A stretch of 64,000 nucleotides of DNA from Sycobia sp. Sy_11. Its lineage: Eukaryota; Arthropoda; Insecta; Hymenoptera; Epichrysomallidae. Shown here piece after piece: positions 23,607 to 37,558 of this stretch. The notes beneath the pieces are model-generated. The model did not search any database. It worked only from the letters and a program-made list of their open reading frames with translations, and was not told where the DNA came from. The stretch lies in contig JACCIC010000096.1 in assembly GCA_018907035.1 (NCBI GenBank), forward strand, positions 1,746,501-1,810,500, in the 5' to 3' direction. The position numbers were made by a program, and so were the translations under genes. Positions within the stretch are counted from its first letter, which is position 1, and each line of letters starts with the position of its first letter.

Positions 23607-25447
23607 CTTCATCTTCAAATCTCTTATTACAGAGTAGTCATTATCATACTTTTTTTCAGCATATTGCGAACTTCTTAAATTCAATAGAAATTATTGTAGA
23701 ATTATATACTACGCCTTTGCCTCGAAAGCCTTAGCAAGCAAATTTTTGGCTAATTTCAGTTCCTATTTTCAGCACGAGAGGTCGTACTAATGATTTCAGT
23801 TCCCAATATCGGAACTCTCTAATCAAAGAACAATACGTCCAACTGATTCGATGCTGCTTTACTATTACTGCACTCGTGTATACGGACTCACGGATATTAT
23901 TTATCATTCGCGTGTATATTTCGTTTCCGCTCTATATGTATTCGCATGTAGATGCATACTGGACGTGGGGGAGCTGGGGGAAGGGTTAACAGCAAAGCTC
24001 GCATGCGGCAAACGTGAAAATACGCAAAGCGATTAATTGGACGGGTAAATATGCGCCTCCCATTTATTTGTACCTCTTCCCCGCGCTCATGGGCAAACGA
24101 GCGGCAAAATGCAAGTGGGCACCAAAACGAAATATTAAGAGTATACAGACATAGGCAAGCTGATTAATGTGTATTTTTGTTTGTCTTTTATTTTCTTTAA
24201 TAAAAAAATGTGCACTTAGGGCATAGATTGTTTTTGTTCTATTTTTAAATCCCTGGTGGCTTCATATTTGCGCAGTATCAGAGAGGTACTTGGCAACTTG
24301 TCAGATATGCTTCGAATGATGGTTGGTAAAAAAGAGAACCCTTTTTTGCTGCATTTTTTTGTAAATCGTTCGATGAACTCGTGTATTTCTGAAGGGAAGT
24401 ACTACTTTTTCCTGGAATCAGATGATATTTTTTAACTGAATACATAGAATCGTGAGAAACGAGAAAAAAATATATTTTAAACACTTTAAGAATCTTCGAA
24501 AAGCGATCCATGCCGTTGACTTACATTTGGATGTTAGATTGAAGTTAAGCCAAATTTGAAAACTCTGACAGTATAAGAGTATGAGAGGATAAAAGATTAT
24601 AAGAATAAAGGCAACATTAAAAAGAAAAATAGTAGTAAATAAACTGAGAATAAGTGGTTTGTACATTTCATCCTAAATTCGAAAAGCGGTTTAATTTCTA
24701 CATTTATCGATGATGTTTATGAGGTTTTCGATATGAGAATTGACAAGAAAAATTAAAACAGATTAATGCAGATATGTACAGACATAAGTAATATCGTCTT
24801 AACGCTTATAAACTATGTAGATATATCGGCAAAAATCTCTAAGAGGAGTTTGAGATCGCTCGAATGAGTTTTTCTTATAAGATTAATGATTCTTAAGTTT
24901 TATGAGAATATAGATATAATTCATACAATATTAATTACACATCGAATATTGAATATAATTTTAGTATTTTGAATATTGATCAAACAAAAATTAAAAAATG
25001 TATAATATTTTATAGTTGAATCAATAGAAAATTGGATAAAATGTGAATTAGTTGATAAGTTTTCAAATTTTAAGTGAAATAATCGGTATTCGGAGAGACA
25101 GTGAAAAATATCGAATTTCCTTTTGTTTTCGATAAACTGCTAATCCTTTGTAAAATAATAGAAAAACGATAAAATTATAAATGTTTTTTAAACACTCTCA
25201 TATTTGTCAATTGCTACTGTATAAAAAATTGAGGTTAACCACGCCTGGGCGCAAACCCGATACGCAATCAGACATTCGAGATACCTTAATGACCCAATTC
25301 ATATGGATCTCGCCAAACAAACATCAGAACTAAAACCATGACGAGATGTCGATCCGCGCTTGCTCAGCGTTCGCCAATAGCTCGCCCAATGGACATAATC
25401 GATCCCGGTGTTCGAGATTTCGTTACGAAACTGCAATACTGCAATCA

Positions 25448-25458
25448 TACACACACAC

Positions 25459-25500
<42 letters not shown>
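25448..25500. repeat. (CA)n-(GA)n microsatellite
   Basis: Six CA units run directly into about 20 GA units with two interruptions. Confidence 0.95.
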
Positions 25501-25740
25501 GCACACAGACACACCAGTTCCAGGCAGGTTAATTTTGCACGAAAGCGCATATATATAGGGATACGCTTGAGCGAACGTCACACGGTCTCTCGCACGATAC
25601 AGAATTCGTAGCAACGCGCGAATTATGGCGCCCTGCCGCAGCGTTCCGCGCGCTGAAACAAACGGACCGAACTGACTCACTCGTTCCATTAACTCATTCT
25701 CGACAGATGGGAGTTTATGGCACGATCTCTGACTGACTGA

Positions 25741-25762
25741 CCCCCCCCCTCCTCTCTCTCGC

Positions 25763-25830
<68 letters not shown>

Positions 25831-25835
25831 TGGGA
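25741..25835. repeat. C9 run and long (CT)n microsatellite
   Basis: Nine C at 25741-25749, then CT dinucleotides from about 25766 to 25835 with few interruptions. Confidence 0.96.
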
Positions 25836-28619
25836 AAGGGGAGCGTGCGTGGAACAGTTTCCATTGTAGTCGAGGCTTGACAAAGGCAGAATTGGTTTAT
25901 AACGATTTTTTAGCCTAGATGATGTGATTTTTGGGTAAAAGAGCGATTGATTGGAAAAGATGATATTTACTCAAATGGGGATTCACGTAAAAATTAATTT
26001 GGTATGTTCGTTTAAACATTCTACGAGTATGGTGTGCTTTATGCATAAATGAATATTAAATTATTAACCTGAAGAAAATTGGAATTGTTTTATCAATGTT
26101 TTTCTACTCAGTGTATATAAATCATAAAATCATGTCGAACATTGAAAAAAAACTTTCAATGTGATTGTCGACTTTGTTTTCTAATGCAAAAAGTCAATCT
26201 ATGAATTCTATAAGATAATCTTTAATTTTATTTAATTGTCGAATTATTGAATATTGAATTTTAATTTAATTACTCATGTTACGGACTCGTATTACTTTAA
26301 GCAAGCCACACAGATTGTTTATTAGCTTATATTAATTATAAAAATTTTAGCGATAATTTATTATGTTGTTATTTTAAGAATTTTATTAATGTATTGTATT
26401 ATTGTTATTTCCTTTTTTTAAGTTGAGGAAGATAAACTTTTACGACGAAAGTTATGTGTAATTTGAGTAGCCTTGTGTTTATTTAGGCTCGACAGCGCCG
26501 GACTGTAAAAAATAAAATACAGATAAATTCGAATAGAATTAATATTAAGTTTTTATCAGCGAGTATAAAATTTATTTTGTAACTGTAGCTTGCGGTATTA
26601 TAATCTTTTATATTTATAAAAGTATTTGCAAGTTTCATTATACGAAAAACGTTAAATCATTAATTGTAAAGAGAGTCAGCCGAATATTTTCTAGTTTAAT
26701 TGTAATGTAAGTTTAATCATTTAATGTAGTTGATTAGGCGAAGTTATTGTAGAGAAACACGTGATCTCGAAATGACTTCATATCAGTACAGTGCTGTGAC
26801 TGGAAAATACCATGATTTCTGTGAGATAATGTATGTGGTGGAGATCCCGGTGCCGTGGCCGAAAAACTTAGGCTTTCGAAAGCTGTACTCTTCAGCGTAT
26901 GCATTTTACTCGGTGGAAAGCAGGGGCAATTTGCAAAGCTGAAAATAAATAATCTCTCTCAAATTGAGTTGATTATAATATTAACGAAGTGTGAAATATT
27001 TCCTGGCAGCCAGGCTGCGAGGCGAAGTTTTTCGAGATCGGATATGTTTCATCTTATCGCCGAATTCGCGGAACCTTACTCCCAAGAGAGGGATAGTCAT
27101 ATATAATATAAACGGGGACTTATTCTCTCTTCAGATTATTATTCTGCTGGCTTTTTAAACGGTACGTTACGATTACTTATTTTCATCATTTTAAATTTAA
27201 TATTAAAATATTTTCAAACATTTATGTTTTATTAATTATTTCTGTCCCATTTGTTCGTTACACTTCATTTTTTCAACATCCTTGCATTATATGCTTATAA
27301 CTTTGTTCTATATACAGTATATTATAACGAAATCTGTTTACGTTTTAAAGAATCGAATCAATTTCTAGCTTAAAGTGTCATTTGTAAATTTGCTTTATGA
27401 TCGCTCGAGTGAAAAAAAAAACTTAGCAAAAAAAGCAAAAAAAAAGTAGCTTTATTATTTCATATTATACATAAATTCAATCTTCGTGCTTAGACCTACT
27501 TTACTCGCGGATTTTCCTATTAGACGCAGATTAGTTTCATGGGATAAATAATTAAATGACACGCCAATATTGTGTTGTATTTTCAACCACGACATAGTAA
27601 AAATGATGTTAGATTTGTGGTTTTGAGGCTATTATACTGTATAATCATTATTTGCCAATCTGATTTAAGTTTTTAGACACTTCACAAGTTGGATAACGTG
27701 TTATTAAAATTCTATACAGCGTGTGTGATGTCCGCCTATGAATTAAAATGCCGTGCACGAAGGGTTTTACAGACGGATATTGCCGAGCTATCATTTGATT
27801 TCTCGACAAAGCATATTATTATTTCCTTTATAGATATTTCTGATTTTTTAGTGTTGATAAATGAACTTGGAATTATAGCAATTGGGAAATGGGGAGATGA
27901 CAATAAGATGAAAATGCAATTTTGTTGAGCGAGAATAAAACGTGTATTCGAAGTGCTTTTAACTTCATATGAATTTTCCATTGGTCAATAAATATGTTGT
28001 TGACCATAAATATTATTACCTGACTATACGCATATTTATAATTTCATGACCGTAAAAAAGAAATTTAACAAAGGCAGTTAATTTCATAGTCGTATTTGCG
28101 TAGACTATGTATTTTTTAATTCAAAATACTTCCATTAAAGTCCTAGGTAATTCTATATCAACACGGTGAAAAGTAGAAGTCTCTTAAAATTAAGATTATA
28201 AGAGAATATATCTTTTTATTTAATTTATTTATAAATTTTCTTTGCAAGTTATTTGCTATCTATCAATATAATAATAATAATAATAAACTTAATATTATCA
28301 AATAATAATATATAATAAACATATAATAATTAAGGTATAACCATTAATTTATAATCGTAAATAAGTGTCCAATTACGAATCAATGTCGTAAATATAATAA
28401 ATAATTTACTAAGGAATTAAATTAAATATTACGAATTAATAGACATGCATCTAATTACTCTTGAATTTGGACTGGATTTTTATAACGTAAGTAAAAGTAA
28501 CTTTAACTTATAAGTTTTAAAAATGCATTGAAAAGAATATTTATATGGAAACGACCTTTAGACACGAAAATAAACATATTTACGGTTAACCAAAAAGAAC
28601 GTGAGAAATGATAGTAATT

Positions 28620-29000
28620 CGGCGATGTCGGAAACGGCCTCGGTCACCTTTTCGTTTTAATATCATAATTCGCGCGGCGAGCGGGGCTCGCCGGTTGACG
28701 TTAGCGCGCGTGAAAATGGCATTGATTTAAGCGTTCGACGATGCACGTTTCCGGGGGCATCGGGCGCCACGGCCGCGCCGTGATTCTGATTTCATTTGTC
28801 AGCGCTCGACGATGTAATATTTATTAAGTGCTAATCGAATTTTGTCGGCGCAAGCGCGCGCATCGGTCACGAAAATCGAAAGCCCCGCAATATGCCGCTG
28901 GCAATCACGCCCGCGACGATATATGTCTAGTTCGATGTAAATCGTAGGCATTAATGCCGCAGTCGGGTTCGCTTTGGCCAGAGTATATAATACGATACGG
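28620..29000. promoter_or_regulatory. GC-rich, CpG-containing noncoding island without microsatellites
   Basis: About 380 bases rich in CG dinucleotides, with alternating GC-rich and homeodomain-like TAAT-containing segments. The island has sharp edges against AT-rich flanks. It has no open frame of note and, unlike most islands here, no long simple repeat. That combination fits a conserved intronic or intergenic regulatory element, but nothing in the sequence proves it. Confidence 0.3.
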
Positions 29001-29950
29001 TGTTAAAACGTATGTTACCCGTAAAATTTTTATATAAAAATCCATTTGATTCGATGCTCTATACTCTTCGAACTTTCGCATTTGTTGCCGCGTTTATAAT
29101 TATTATGTTCATGTTGAACAGTTCAAGATAATACTATTGATTAAATAATGTATTGTAAACAAGTCATCTCGATGATTTTATTTTGTCATTTTAATATAAA
29201 CGTTTGAACGTTTATTATTCGGCGTTAAATCTGGAAAATTTCTTGTAGCTTATAGTGTATTAGATATAAAACATAAGTTCGTCAAAAACAACCACGGATA
29301 AATGATCTAACGCACTGCCAAAAAAAGGAGCATCAAATACGAGCCTTTGACGGTAAAAATCCAGCGAAAAATTCTATCCCGATGAAATTATCAAATATCA
29401 TCCGCACGTACGAGCGCACCAACGTGGGCAATGCCCGTAAACCGCTTTTGCATCGGAGGCAGACCGCCCGGTCCACGCCCGAGGCGATCAGGTGGCGCGC
29501 CCCAGTGGGCGATTCGAGTCCATATAACGTGTACATACGGAAGAGTACGACTCGGACAACAGCTGTTGAATCACGGGAACGGCTAAACCAACTCCCCCCC
29601 TCACTCCCTCTCCCGCTCTCCCACTAAAATTTTGAACTGCAAAAAGATGGGTTTGTGCATAATAGGTAGGGGTGGAAGGGGGCACGGGGACAAAGTCCGC
29701 AGAAACGACCGTGGAATATTCGACGTCCCGCCGGCGCGCACTAATGACGGTTTGTTGCGCATCGGACGCGAGCCACCGCCGTCCGCCTCCGCCCTCCCCC
29801 GAGATAAGCGGCGCATACGTGGGCCGAATCCGCGCTGGGCACTTTGGCCGCCCGCATTTCGAGCGAGGCCCTCGTAACAGCGCGCCTCCCGCCCTCGACA
29901 TCGCAGCGGCGATTCCCGTTGCGTCTGATACGCTTGCCAGCGGGGTTTTG

Positions 29951-29954
<4 letters not shown>

Positions 29955-29988
<34 letters not shown>
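29955..29988. repeat. (CT)n microsatellite
   Basis: About 17 CT units at the edge of a GC-rich island. Confidence 0.95.
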
Positions 29989-29994
<6 letters not shown>

Positions 29995-30116
29995 TTTCAT
30001 TCCCCTCTCCCTCTCTGCCGCGCACTAGCTCGCTGTTAATTAAAGCATTTGACAAAGAGATTCGTTAATTTGCTGTGTTTTAAAATCTCGATCATTCGCC
30101 CGTAAATACATATGTC

Positions 30117-30153
<37 letters not shown>

Positions 30154-31182
30154 TTATAATCATCTATAAGATAATTTGTACTCTTTGGTAAATTCGAAGC
30201 AGTGGAAAATTGCTAATTAAAACTGTGTAATATACGCTGATGGAGCTAGTTCGAAACAGGGTATTTATTAATAAGTGATTATAAATTAATTGATTTTGTG
30301 AAAAACAAGGTCTTTCCTTTTAAATATTGGATATGGTATTAGATTGTCGTAATGTTACACCTATATTAAATTTATGCTATTATCTCATTCATTCGTTTAG
30401 TGCACGATAATATCCACTATTTTATAGCGATTACCGTATACAGTACTTTACATTTGAAAACATTGAAATTCACCTAAAGTCTCATTTTTGTAAAAGATAT
30501 TATTTTCTTAAACTAAAAAATCGTTTTTAAACCAATCGCTTGTTCATTTAATATTTCGCCAAGGTATTTAAAATTTAAATCGATCATCTGATAAACTCAA
30601 ATGTAATATTATCTCTAATTGGTTCATCCGTAAGGTCATCCAGTATTAAAAAGAACTTTTACGCCATTATGCGTATCCTCTCTGTCCACGCCGCATCTCC
30701 GAATTAACATTCGGCCTAATCGAGCTGAATCCATTCGCATGCCTCGTCCTCCCTCTCCCCCTCCCTTCTATGCTCTGCCCGGCGCCGCCATACACTGGCG
30801 TGTGTTCGGCCATTTCGGTCGTCCCCTCGGACGACTTCGGCACGGAATATTTTACGATAAATAATTAATGGCGCCGCATGGCGAGCTCTCCCCTGGTGGA
30901 TACGCGCGGACTTTGGGATTAACTCTAACGGAAAACGTAATGCAAACACCCACGCCACTCGACGGGCTGTACGAAATTGATGAAACCCTTTGTTGCAAAA
31001 TTAACTTTGATTAGGGGAGAAGGGATGATACACCGGTCTAATATAATTGGTGAAGCGAGTTGTATATATTGAACAAAATTTTCTTCTAAGGTAGAACCAT
31101 AACTGGATATCTTATTAATAGAGTAAATATTGAGCTAGTTGGGGGATGGGGTCCTGTTATTCTGAAATGATAATCCTCGTCT

Positions 31183-31185
<3 letters not shown>

Positions 31186-31215
<30 letters not shown>
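31186..31215. repeat. (GA)n microsatellite
   Basis: About 15 GA units. Confidence 0.95.
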
Positions 31216-31217
<2 letters not shown>

Positions 31218-32932
31218 GTTTAGAATGTCGGTGTAGGTAGAATTCTTCCAAGTTATGTATTAAATCAATTATATTTTTAAGAAGCTTAATACACGTTCCA
31301 AATTTAAACGATAATTTGTATTACATTATCTGATTAAATGTCATTTGGCTGGTCTACTTAATCCAATTACATAAATGAACTAGCGTATCTTGATAATTAT
31401 TGATTTACGATGTATAATGATTATCTGCTTATTTTAAAAATTCAAGTAAAAATCGAATAACGAACTGGTGCTTCGAGTCGGTAAAAACGTTGCAATACTA
31501 ATCTTCGGGGACTTATTTGATTATTAATCTTGAAAAAATGAACAACGATTATTCTCAAAAGGTATCAAATTGGCATTAGAGAACTCACCAACATCTCTTG
31601 TGGATCGGCTTAATATATTGCGATTAATCTTTAACATCATCGATAGGTTCTATAAAAAGTAAATAAAAATAAATCAGAATAAATAAAAATAAAAAAAATA
31701 AAAAATCTAAATTTGTTTGCAAACTGATCATAAACTAAAGATGGCAAAAGGGATTCTTCCCAACGTAGCTGATCAACGCCATGTTGAAAAATCCATTGTG
31801 ACCGATAACGAACCGTGAATTTCTAAATATGATATCTCGTTGTTCAATACAATCTATAATGTTCATGATACTGTTCATCATTTTCTGCGCTTACTTTGGT
31901 ACGGTTTCGATGAATTAATTTCTAATAAAGATTATTTTAAGTGACAAGCAGTCAATAATGATTACTACTTGATCATTTTGAGGCGTCTGTGTAAAGCTGT
32001 TTCATCGTCAACGACCGTACTTACCATCGGTGGACAAATAACAAAGACTTTTGATGACGATAATGCGCTGTCATATCGCAGTCTGCTCGTAACTGAATTT
32101 TCGTCAAAGCACCAAGCAAAAGTTACCGCTCAACCACTCAACTCGCTTAATTTCGCTACCTGAAACTTTTTCTGTTGTCGAAAATTAAATATCTACTCCG
32201 GTGAATCCTCCATAAGTTAATTACAGTGATCAAATTGCATTTATTGAAAAAAGTAAAGGCCACTTTACTCGAGTTCCATAATATGATTTAATAAATGGAT
32301 TAGTTTTCATGCTTGTGCTGACTCTAAATTTTGGATGGAATCAAGATTTTTTATAAAATCGTTGATCCTAAAGTTAATCAAATAAAGCAATAAAAAGTCT
32401 TCAATAGGTTTCGGAACACGTAAGATAATTATTGACAGACAATCATTGAATTTTATGTAAAAAAAGCTTAAAAAAAATTGTAGTTTAGAAATAATTTTAT
32501 TCTTTCAACCGATACGTATTCCATAGATATTTTAATTCATTTGAAATGATCGCTATCGCTTTATAACTCTCTGTAGTCACTATTACAATCTTGAAATAGT
32601 ACAGAAAGTTAGCTTGTATCTGATTATCTGTATAGGTATCTGGAGTTACAAATTATTAGATACTCTCAGATATATCAATGGTTTTTACACTGATGTACAT
32701 TTTTTACATAAATAAAATCAATGTTTCATTCCAATATTTGTATATCTATATTTAAAGAAACGTAAAAAAATGTACATGAGTTTCGAGTGATTCAAACAAT
32801 TATTTTTAATGAGTTACACACGCCAATCAAATGTAATGCAATCATACAGGCACATTTTTCGCATTAAAGCAAATCCACGGCCAAACACTACTGGTTACAA
32901 TGCTAATACAGGACATTTTATCGATTGGTATA

Positions 32933-32938
<6 letters not shown>

Positions 32939-32982
<44 letters not shown>
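32939..32982. repeat. (TA)n microsatellite
   Basis: About 22 TA units. Confidence 0.97.
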
Positions 32983-32986
<4 letters not shown>

Positions 32987-34000
32987 CGTACACATACATC
33001 AATCGATACTACATTAGCCTGAGTAAAATGTTAAATATACGTCTACATAATTATGACTGCGTGAATTTGCTATTAAAACAATCACAATAAAAAATAATCG
33101 AAGATAAATCGCGAGAGGCGGAGGAAATAAGCGGCTGATAAATTTTATTCTTACGAAATACCAACCCACCGAGTCAGTGCGTACAGTTACACGTCGAGTT
33201 TTCCGCGTAATATCGATCCCATCATTAGCGAGCCCGCGCTCTCGGCACTCCTGTACCTTTCCCGGATAGTTCAGCCAACGCCTCGAAGTTTGCAGGTTCG
33301 CCTTTTATACCATTATGATTATTGAGGAGGTTTACGGCGGAAAGAGACAGACAGGCAGATAGAGAGGAAAGGTGTGTGGGCATGTGTGTATGAGAGTGAG
33401 AGAGAGAGCGAGAGAGAGATTTGCGCTCGTCTACGCTATATGTCGCGCGGGATCCTTTCCGCGCGTCTTCGCGCGCAAAGCAACGAACACCGGAAATTCG
33501 AGGGGCCTCGAATGGGGCTTGAATATATGCCGTGGATTGACGGGGGAAAATTATTGAGAGGCGCGTGAATGCGCGCGAATTCTCGTCAATAGCACGGCCT
33601 CTCTCAATATATTTTACGCGGGTGAATAATCTAGAGAACAAATAATGTCTTGAAGCTGCCATAGATGCGATTTTCATAGAATGCGAAATCCCATTTAATT
33701 GGCCGAGCTGGTCGACAGCTGCCAGTCAGACTTTTTGCAATAATCTCGACGCCCCTCCGTGACGCGTCTGTTCATTTCGCAAATAAATAGGTTAAGCCAT
33801 TCTAGCATATGTATACGTATATGTATGTATATATCAGTATATATGATTCTATGATATGTATATATGTAGGTAAGTATGTATATCAAAGCATTATTAAATT
33901 TCAAATTAATAAATATTTTTTTATTGGTCTTACAGTTCAATCAATTCAATCTAAAAATAAAAATAAAAATAAAATTAAATTAAAAATTAAATTAAAAATT

Positions 34001-34170
34001 ATAATGACAGTCAGACTGTCCTTGGTTACATTCACCCCCGTAGACTAATCTGAAAATAAAATATTAGCCGAAAAAATTCTTTGTTAGTAAAGTGTAGTCT
34101 GACAGTCAGACTACACTTAATAAAAAATATTTATAATTTGTATATAGGCAGTCGACATAAGTACAATTAA
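34001..34170. repeat. Dispersed repeat, copy B
   Basis: The counterpart of the copy at 22881-23285, beginning ATAATGACAGTCAGACTGTC and ending near GCAGTCGACATAAGTACAAT. It is shorter by about 200 bases in the middle. Where copy A has CAAAGGACAACCTGAC this copy has a 29-base palindrome (34090-34118). Upstream of it lies an AAAAT/AAATT-rich run (33951-34000), similar to one found inside copy A. Noncoding. Confidence 0.6.
34090..34118. repeat. 29-bp palindrome
   Basis: Fourteen-base arms, AAGTGTAGTCTGAC and its exact reverse complement, flank a single central A. It contains a second use of the GACAGTCAGAC motif found at the start of the repeat copy, where GACAGTC-A-GACTGTC (34006-34020) is itself a palindrome. 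Confidence 0.9.
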
Positions 34171-35536
34171 ATTGTTTAATAATTAAATTTCGTTTAGACT
34201 TTCGAGTATCCGTGCACATATTGAGAACATAAGATTTTAAAGAAAAATATGCAGATTAGGGGATTCTCAAAGTCTATTTTTTAAACAAATTAGTCGGTTT
34301 AAATTAAATTTTAGTTACTCATGCCCTTTACTTATATATTTATTTCACATTCTAGTTTCAAGAAAATGGTATCAAACAGTGTTAAAAGAAGAACGTTCTC
34401 ATCTTTCAATTTCCAGTTCTAAATAACGTGATGAAAATATTCTCATTTGCATATGCTTTGTCGAATTTACGTGAAAGACCAATGTACAATATATGGAAAT
34501 AAACGGCATTATTAAACGAAATTTGCGATAGTGTAACAGGTACATGTACTAGAAATTTACAACATTATGATTTTTAATCGTGTTATTAAAAAACGTAGTA
34601 CGTATTTTTATAAATTTTACGAGTACAAAAACAAGTTCGAAGTAAAAATGCCTTTTTGAGAGTAAGATATTTTGATTAAACTCGTTCCAAGGAATAATTT
34701 CCGACAAGTAGTAAAACAAACTCTTCTGGGAAATTTCATGAAGACTTAAGTATGTTTTCTTAAGTACAGGAATGTGTGAAACTTAAGTCCTTAGGAAACT
34801 AACTAAATTATAAGCTTACTAATTAACATACATAAGTGAATCAAGCCATTAAGTATATGAGGAATTTTTTATGAACAGCCACATCCGGCTTCTCTGCGAA
34901 AAGTTGTCAATATAAAAATTTATATTCCAGTTCGACTTTTAAAAATTTTCATAACATATTCCATTTTAACGGTCTAAGCGTTAGGAACAGACGGTTAATT
35001 TATGGTGTCAATTTTAATAGGGCACTAAATTTACATTAATAGCTGATTCAGCCCTAAACGACGCCATTAAAACTTTGAAATCTTTCCATCTTTTATCTCA
35101 GATTACATTATTGCTTTCTTGATAATTAAACATTATTTGCAAAAGTTTGTTGAAATTAACAGTTGATTAACTTGATAGAAAGAATAATGTAACCTACGTT
35201 CTTAAATTAATTTTATTAAAACAAATCAACCACTGGGCCAATTGTTTTTCTCTTTTATTACTATCTTCAATTACTATTAATTAATAAAAATTATATCAGT
35301 GAATTAATAAAAACCAAATTTTTCGTACATTGTAATAAAACTACACGGGATGGACATAGAAGGTACTTTACATATACGTGTTTTAAAAACAAAATTCGAG
35401 TAATTATTGGTTAGGGAGATAAATATAAAAGTAAACTTGTCTTTTTTTAACTCTATTGCAACGGATAACACGGGTTGTATAAAATAAAAAAGTCGTAAAA
35501 TTGTTGCAAAATAAGCGACGTCCAAATTACTCCGGA

Positions 35537-35539
<3 letters not shown>

Positions 35540-35614
<75 letters not shown>
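35540..35614. repeat. (CT)n-(TA)n compound microsatellite
   Basis: About 14 CT units pass directly into about 23 TA units, at the border of a GC-rich island. Confidence 0.97.
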
Positions 35615-35619
<5 letters not shown>

Positions 35620-37503
35620 CATATGTATACGGTATTGGAGTACACACTCTCGACTAACGCGCCGATGTCAATGCAAATTCCCTAACAACGTTTGCCGTTC
35701 GAGTGGACACCATTACGCGTTACAGAGCGAGCGAAATGGGCAAGGGTTAGGAGATCGACGGGAAAAGGCAACAAGAGGGAAAAAGAGATATGGCGCGGGA
35801 AAGTACGGGACAGAGCGAATGAGACGGTGGGGCAAGGGTGGGAGGATGGCACGAAAGGGTCCGCATGCAGGAGGGGCGGATATGGCCGGTACGTACGTGC
35901 TCGTATTATTGAAGTGGAGCCTGGCGGGACTCTGGTCAGAGCGAACGTGGGGCATCTCGGCGACTTGGCGGCGCGCGGACGGGCGAAAATGGGTGGCGGG
36001 TGGAGGGGGGACGGGCGAGAGAGCAAAGGGAGAAGAAAAGATGGGAGAAAGAATGGAGGAGAGCGAGGACTGGAGGGACGTTTAACGAGTTAGAGAAAAT
36101 CAGGAAGAGAATTCGAGGGCGAGGCCGATGGTGGAACGGCGGAGCCAGGGCAAAAGGAAAGAGTTTATTCGAAGGTTTATCGAATAGACTTGTGTATTAA
36201 GTTAATGCGAAAAAAGTAAAAAAGTTGTTAAGCGCGTAAACTTCGGCTTGCTATCCGATCGAATCGCCTCGCCAGCCGGTCTTTTGGGAAATCGATATTG
36301 AAAGAGTGCGCGGCGCACTGTTTGATGTGCCATCCTCGAATTTTCATTTCAATCGCGTACCCCCAAATGGTGAGTTACAATGAGGCTCCCATGGTTTGGA
36401 AATTTTCAGTTCAAGGCTATATTTAACTTATCGGGTAGTAAAGATCTTAATTAACAAATTTCATTAATTAACGTATCATCGCAAATTTCATCAATTTACC
36501 AAAAAAAAAACAGAAAGTAAGTACATCTCGACAAATAGCAATTTCAATGAAATGAAAAAAAGTACTGAAATTGCCTCCGAATTTTAATTAAAAATTAATC
36601 GACCTTTTCATAATTAGTCAAACCGATATTTCGTGCACGTAATGCTTCCGCAATTTGATCTTTCGATAACAGTAAAACCGTATTATAAACTATAATTCGC
36701 CGTAGATTTGAATAGACACTTGGATAAATACATATGCGATAAAATAACGCCAGTACTACGACAGTGTACTTAGCTTTACTCTTTATTTTCTGTATAAAAA
36801 TACTCCATGCAAGTGTTAGTTATAGCCCGGGGCCCTTGAAAACGCGCACGAACAAGCTCCTCCAATTAAATTGTACCTTCATCGATTGGATACATTTTCA
36901 TCCATTCGGTATAATATAGGCCATTATACGCAATGTTTGAAATTTTAATTCCGGACAAGATGGATATAATTGGATCTTACCCATAATTAATTCCTATAAC
37001 GTTGTTGCATATTTATATTAATTATACAATAGTATATTGTTACTTAAAATAATATGTGTGTGTCTGCGCGGCCCGTGCGTGCCTGTGTCGATCACTATTA
37101 AATAGGTTTAGACTAAAAATATATAATAAATAAAGGAATTTTAATATTAGCTTATGCGAATAGTCGATGGAACTTTATTGCTGCGGATGAAGAATATAAT
37201 GATAGATCTAGAATAGCAGAGTATTTCGGCTATAAAACAGTTTATATTTAAGAGAATAGTTATTGGTATAATTTATTTGTCTAACACGTGCTATATTTAA
37301 ATATAGAGTCTTTTATTTTAACTGTACAGATGCGAGGAGGCTAAATTCATAGAGATCGTAATATATAGATTTATGTAGATCGAAGCAGAAATTATTCGTA
37401 CAAAATATATCTCCCCAGGGTTTATTCCAATTTATCATGGATTTTTACGTTACGAAGACTTAAACTTATCGTTTCAGGATGTATGAGAGCTTAAGAAAGC
37501 GAC

Positions 37504-37508
<5 letters not shown>

Positions 37509-37558
<50 letters not shown>
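37509..37558. repeat. (GT)n microsatellite
   Basis: About 25 uninterrupted GT units. Confidence 0.97.

Larger units (their letters stand above)
23286..34000. other. Noncoding stretch with GC-rich islands and microsatellites
   Basis: Apart from the tRNA-like sequence there is no convincing gene. GC-rich islands lie at about 25240-25740, 28620-29000, 29390-30030 and 30660-30970. Microsatellites include CA/GA at 25450-25500, C9 then (CT)n at 25741-25835, (CT)n at 29955-29988, CA/TA at 30117-30152, (GA)n at 31186-31215 and (TA)n at 32939-32982. Frames at 27689-27928 and 31969-32163 (plus) lack domains and usable splice sites. Long GC-island frames, such as 29488-30000 minus, are low-complexity. 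Confidence 0.5.

Noticed and set aside
27689..27928. 79-codon plus-strand frame
   Set aside because: No recognisable family and open on the opposite strand as well; chance frame is the simplest reading.
29488..30000. 170-codon minus-strand frame in a GC-rich island
   Set aside because: It starts in an Arg-Glu repeat from the CT tract and continues as Gly/Arg/Pro-rich low-complexity sequence without a domain.
31969..32163. 64-codon plus-strand frame with moderately balanced composition
   Set aside because: No domain, and no convincing acceptor/donor pair or promoter context.
35501..36085. 194-codon plus-strand frame and its overlapping 133-codon neighbour
   Set aside because: Begins in CT/TA repeats, then Gly/Arg/Lys/Glu-rich translation of purine-rich DNA; several frames are open at once, a sign of base composition rather than coding.
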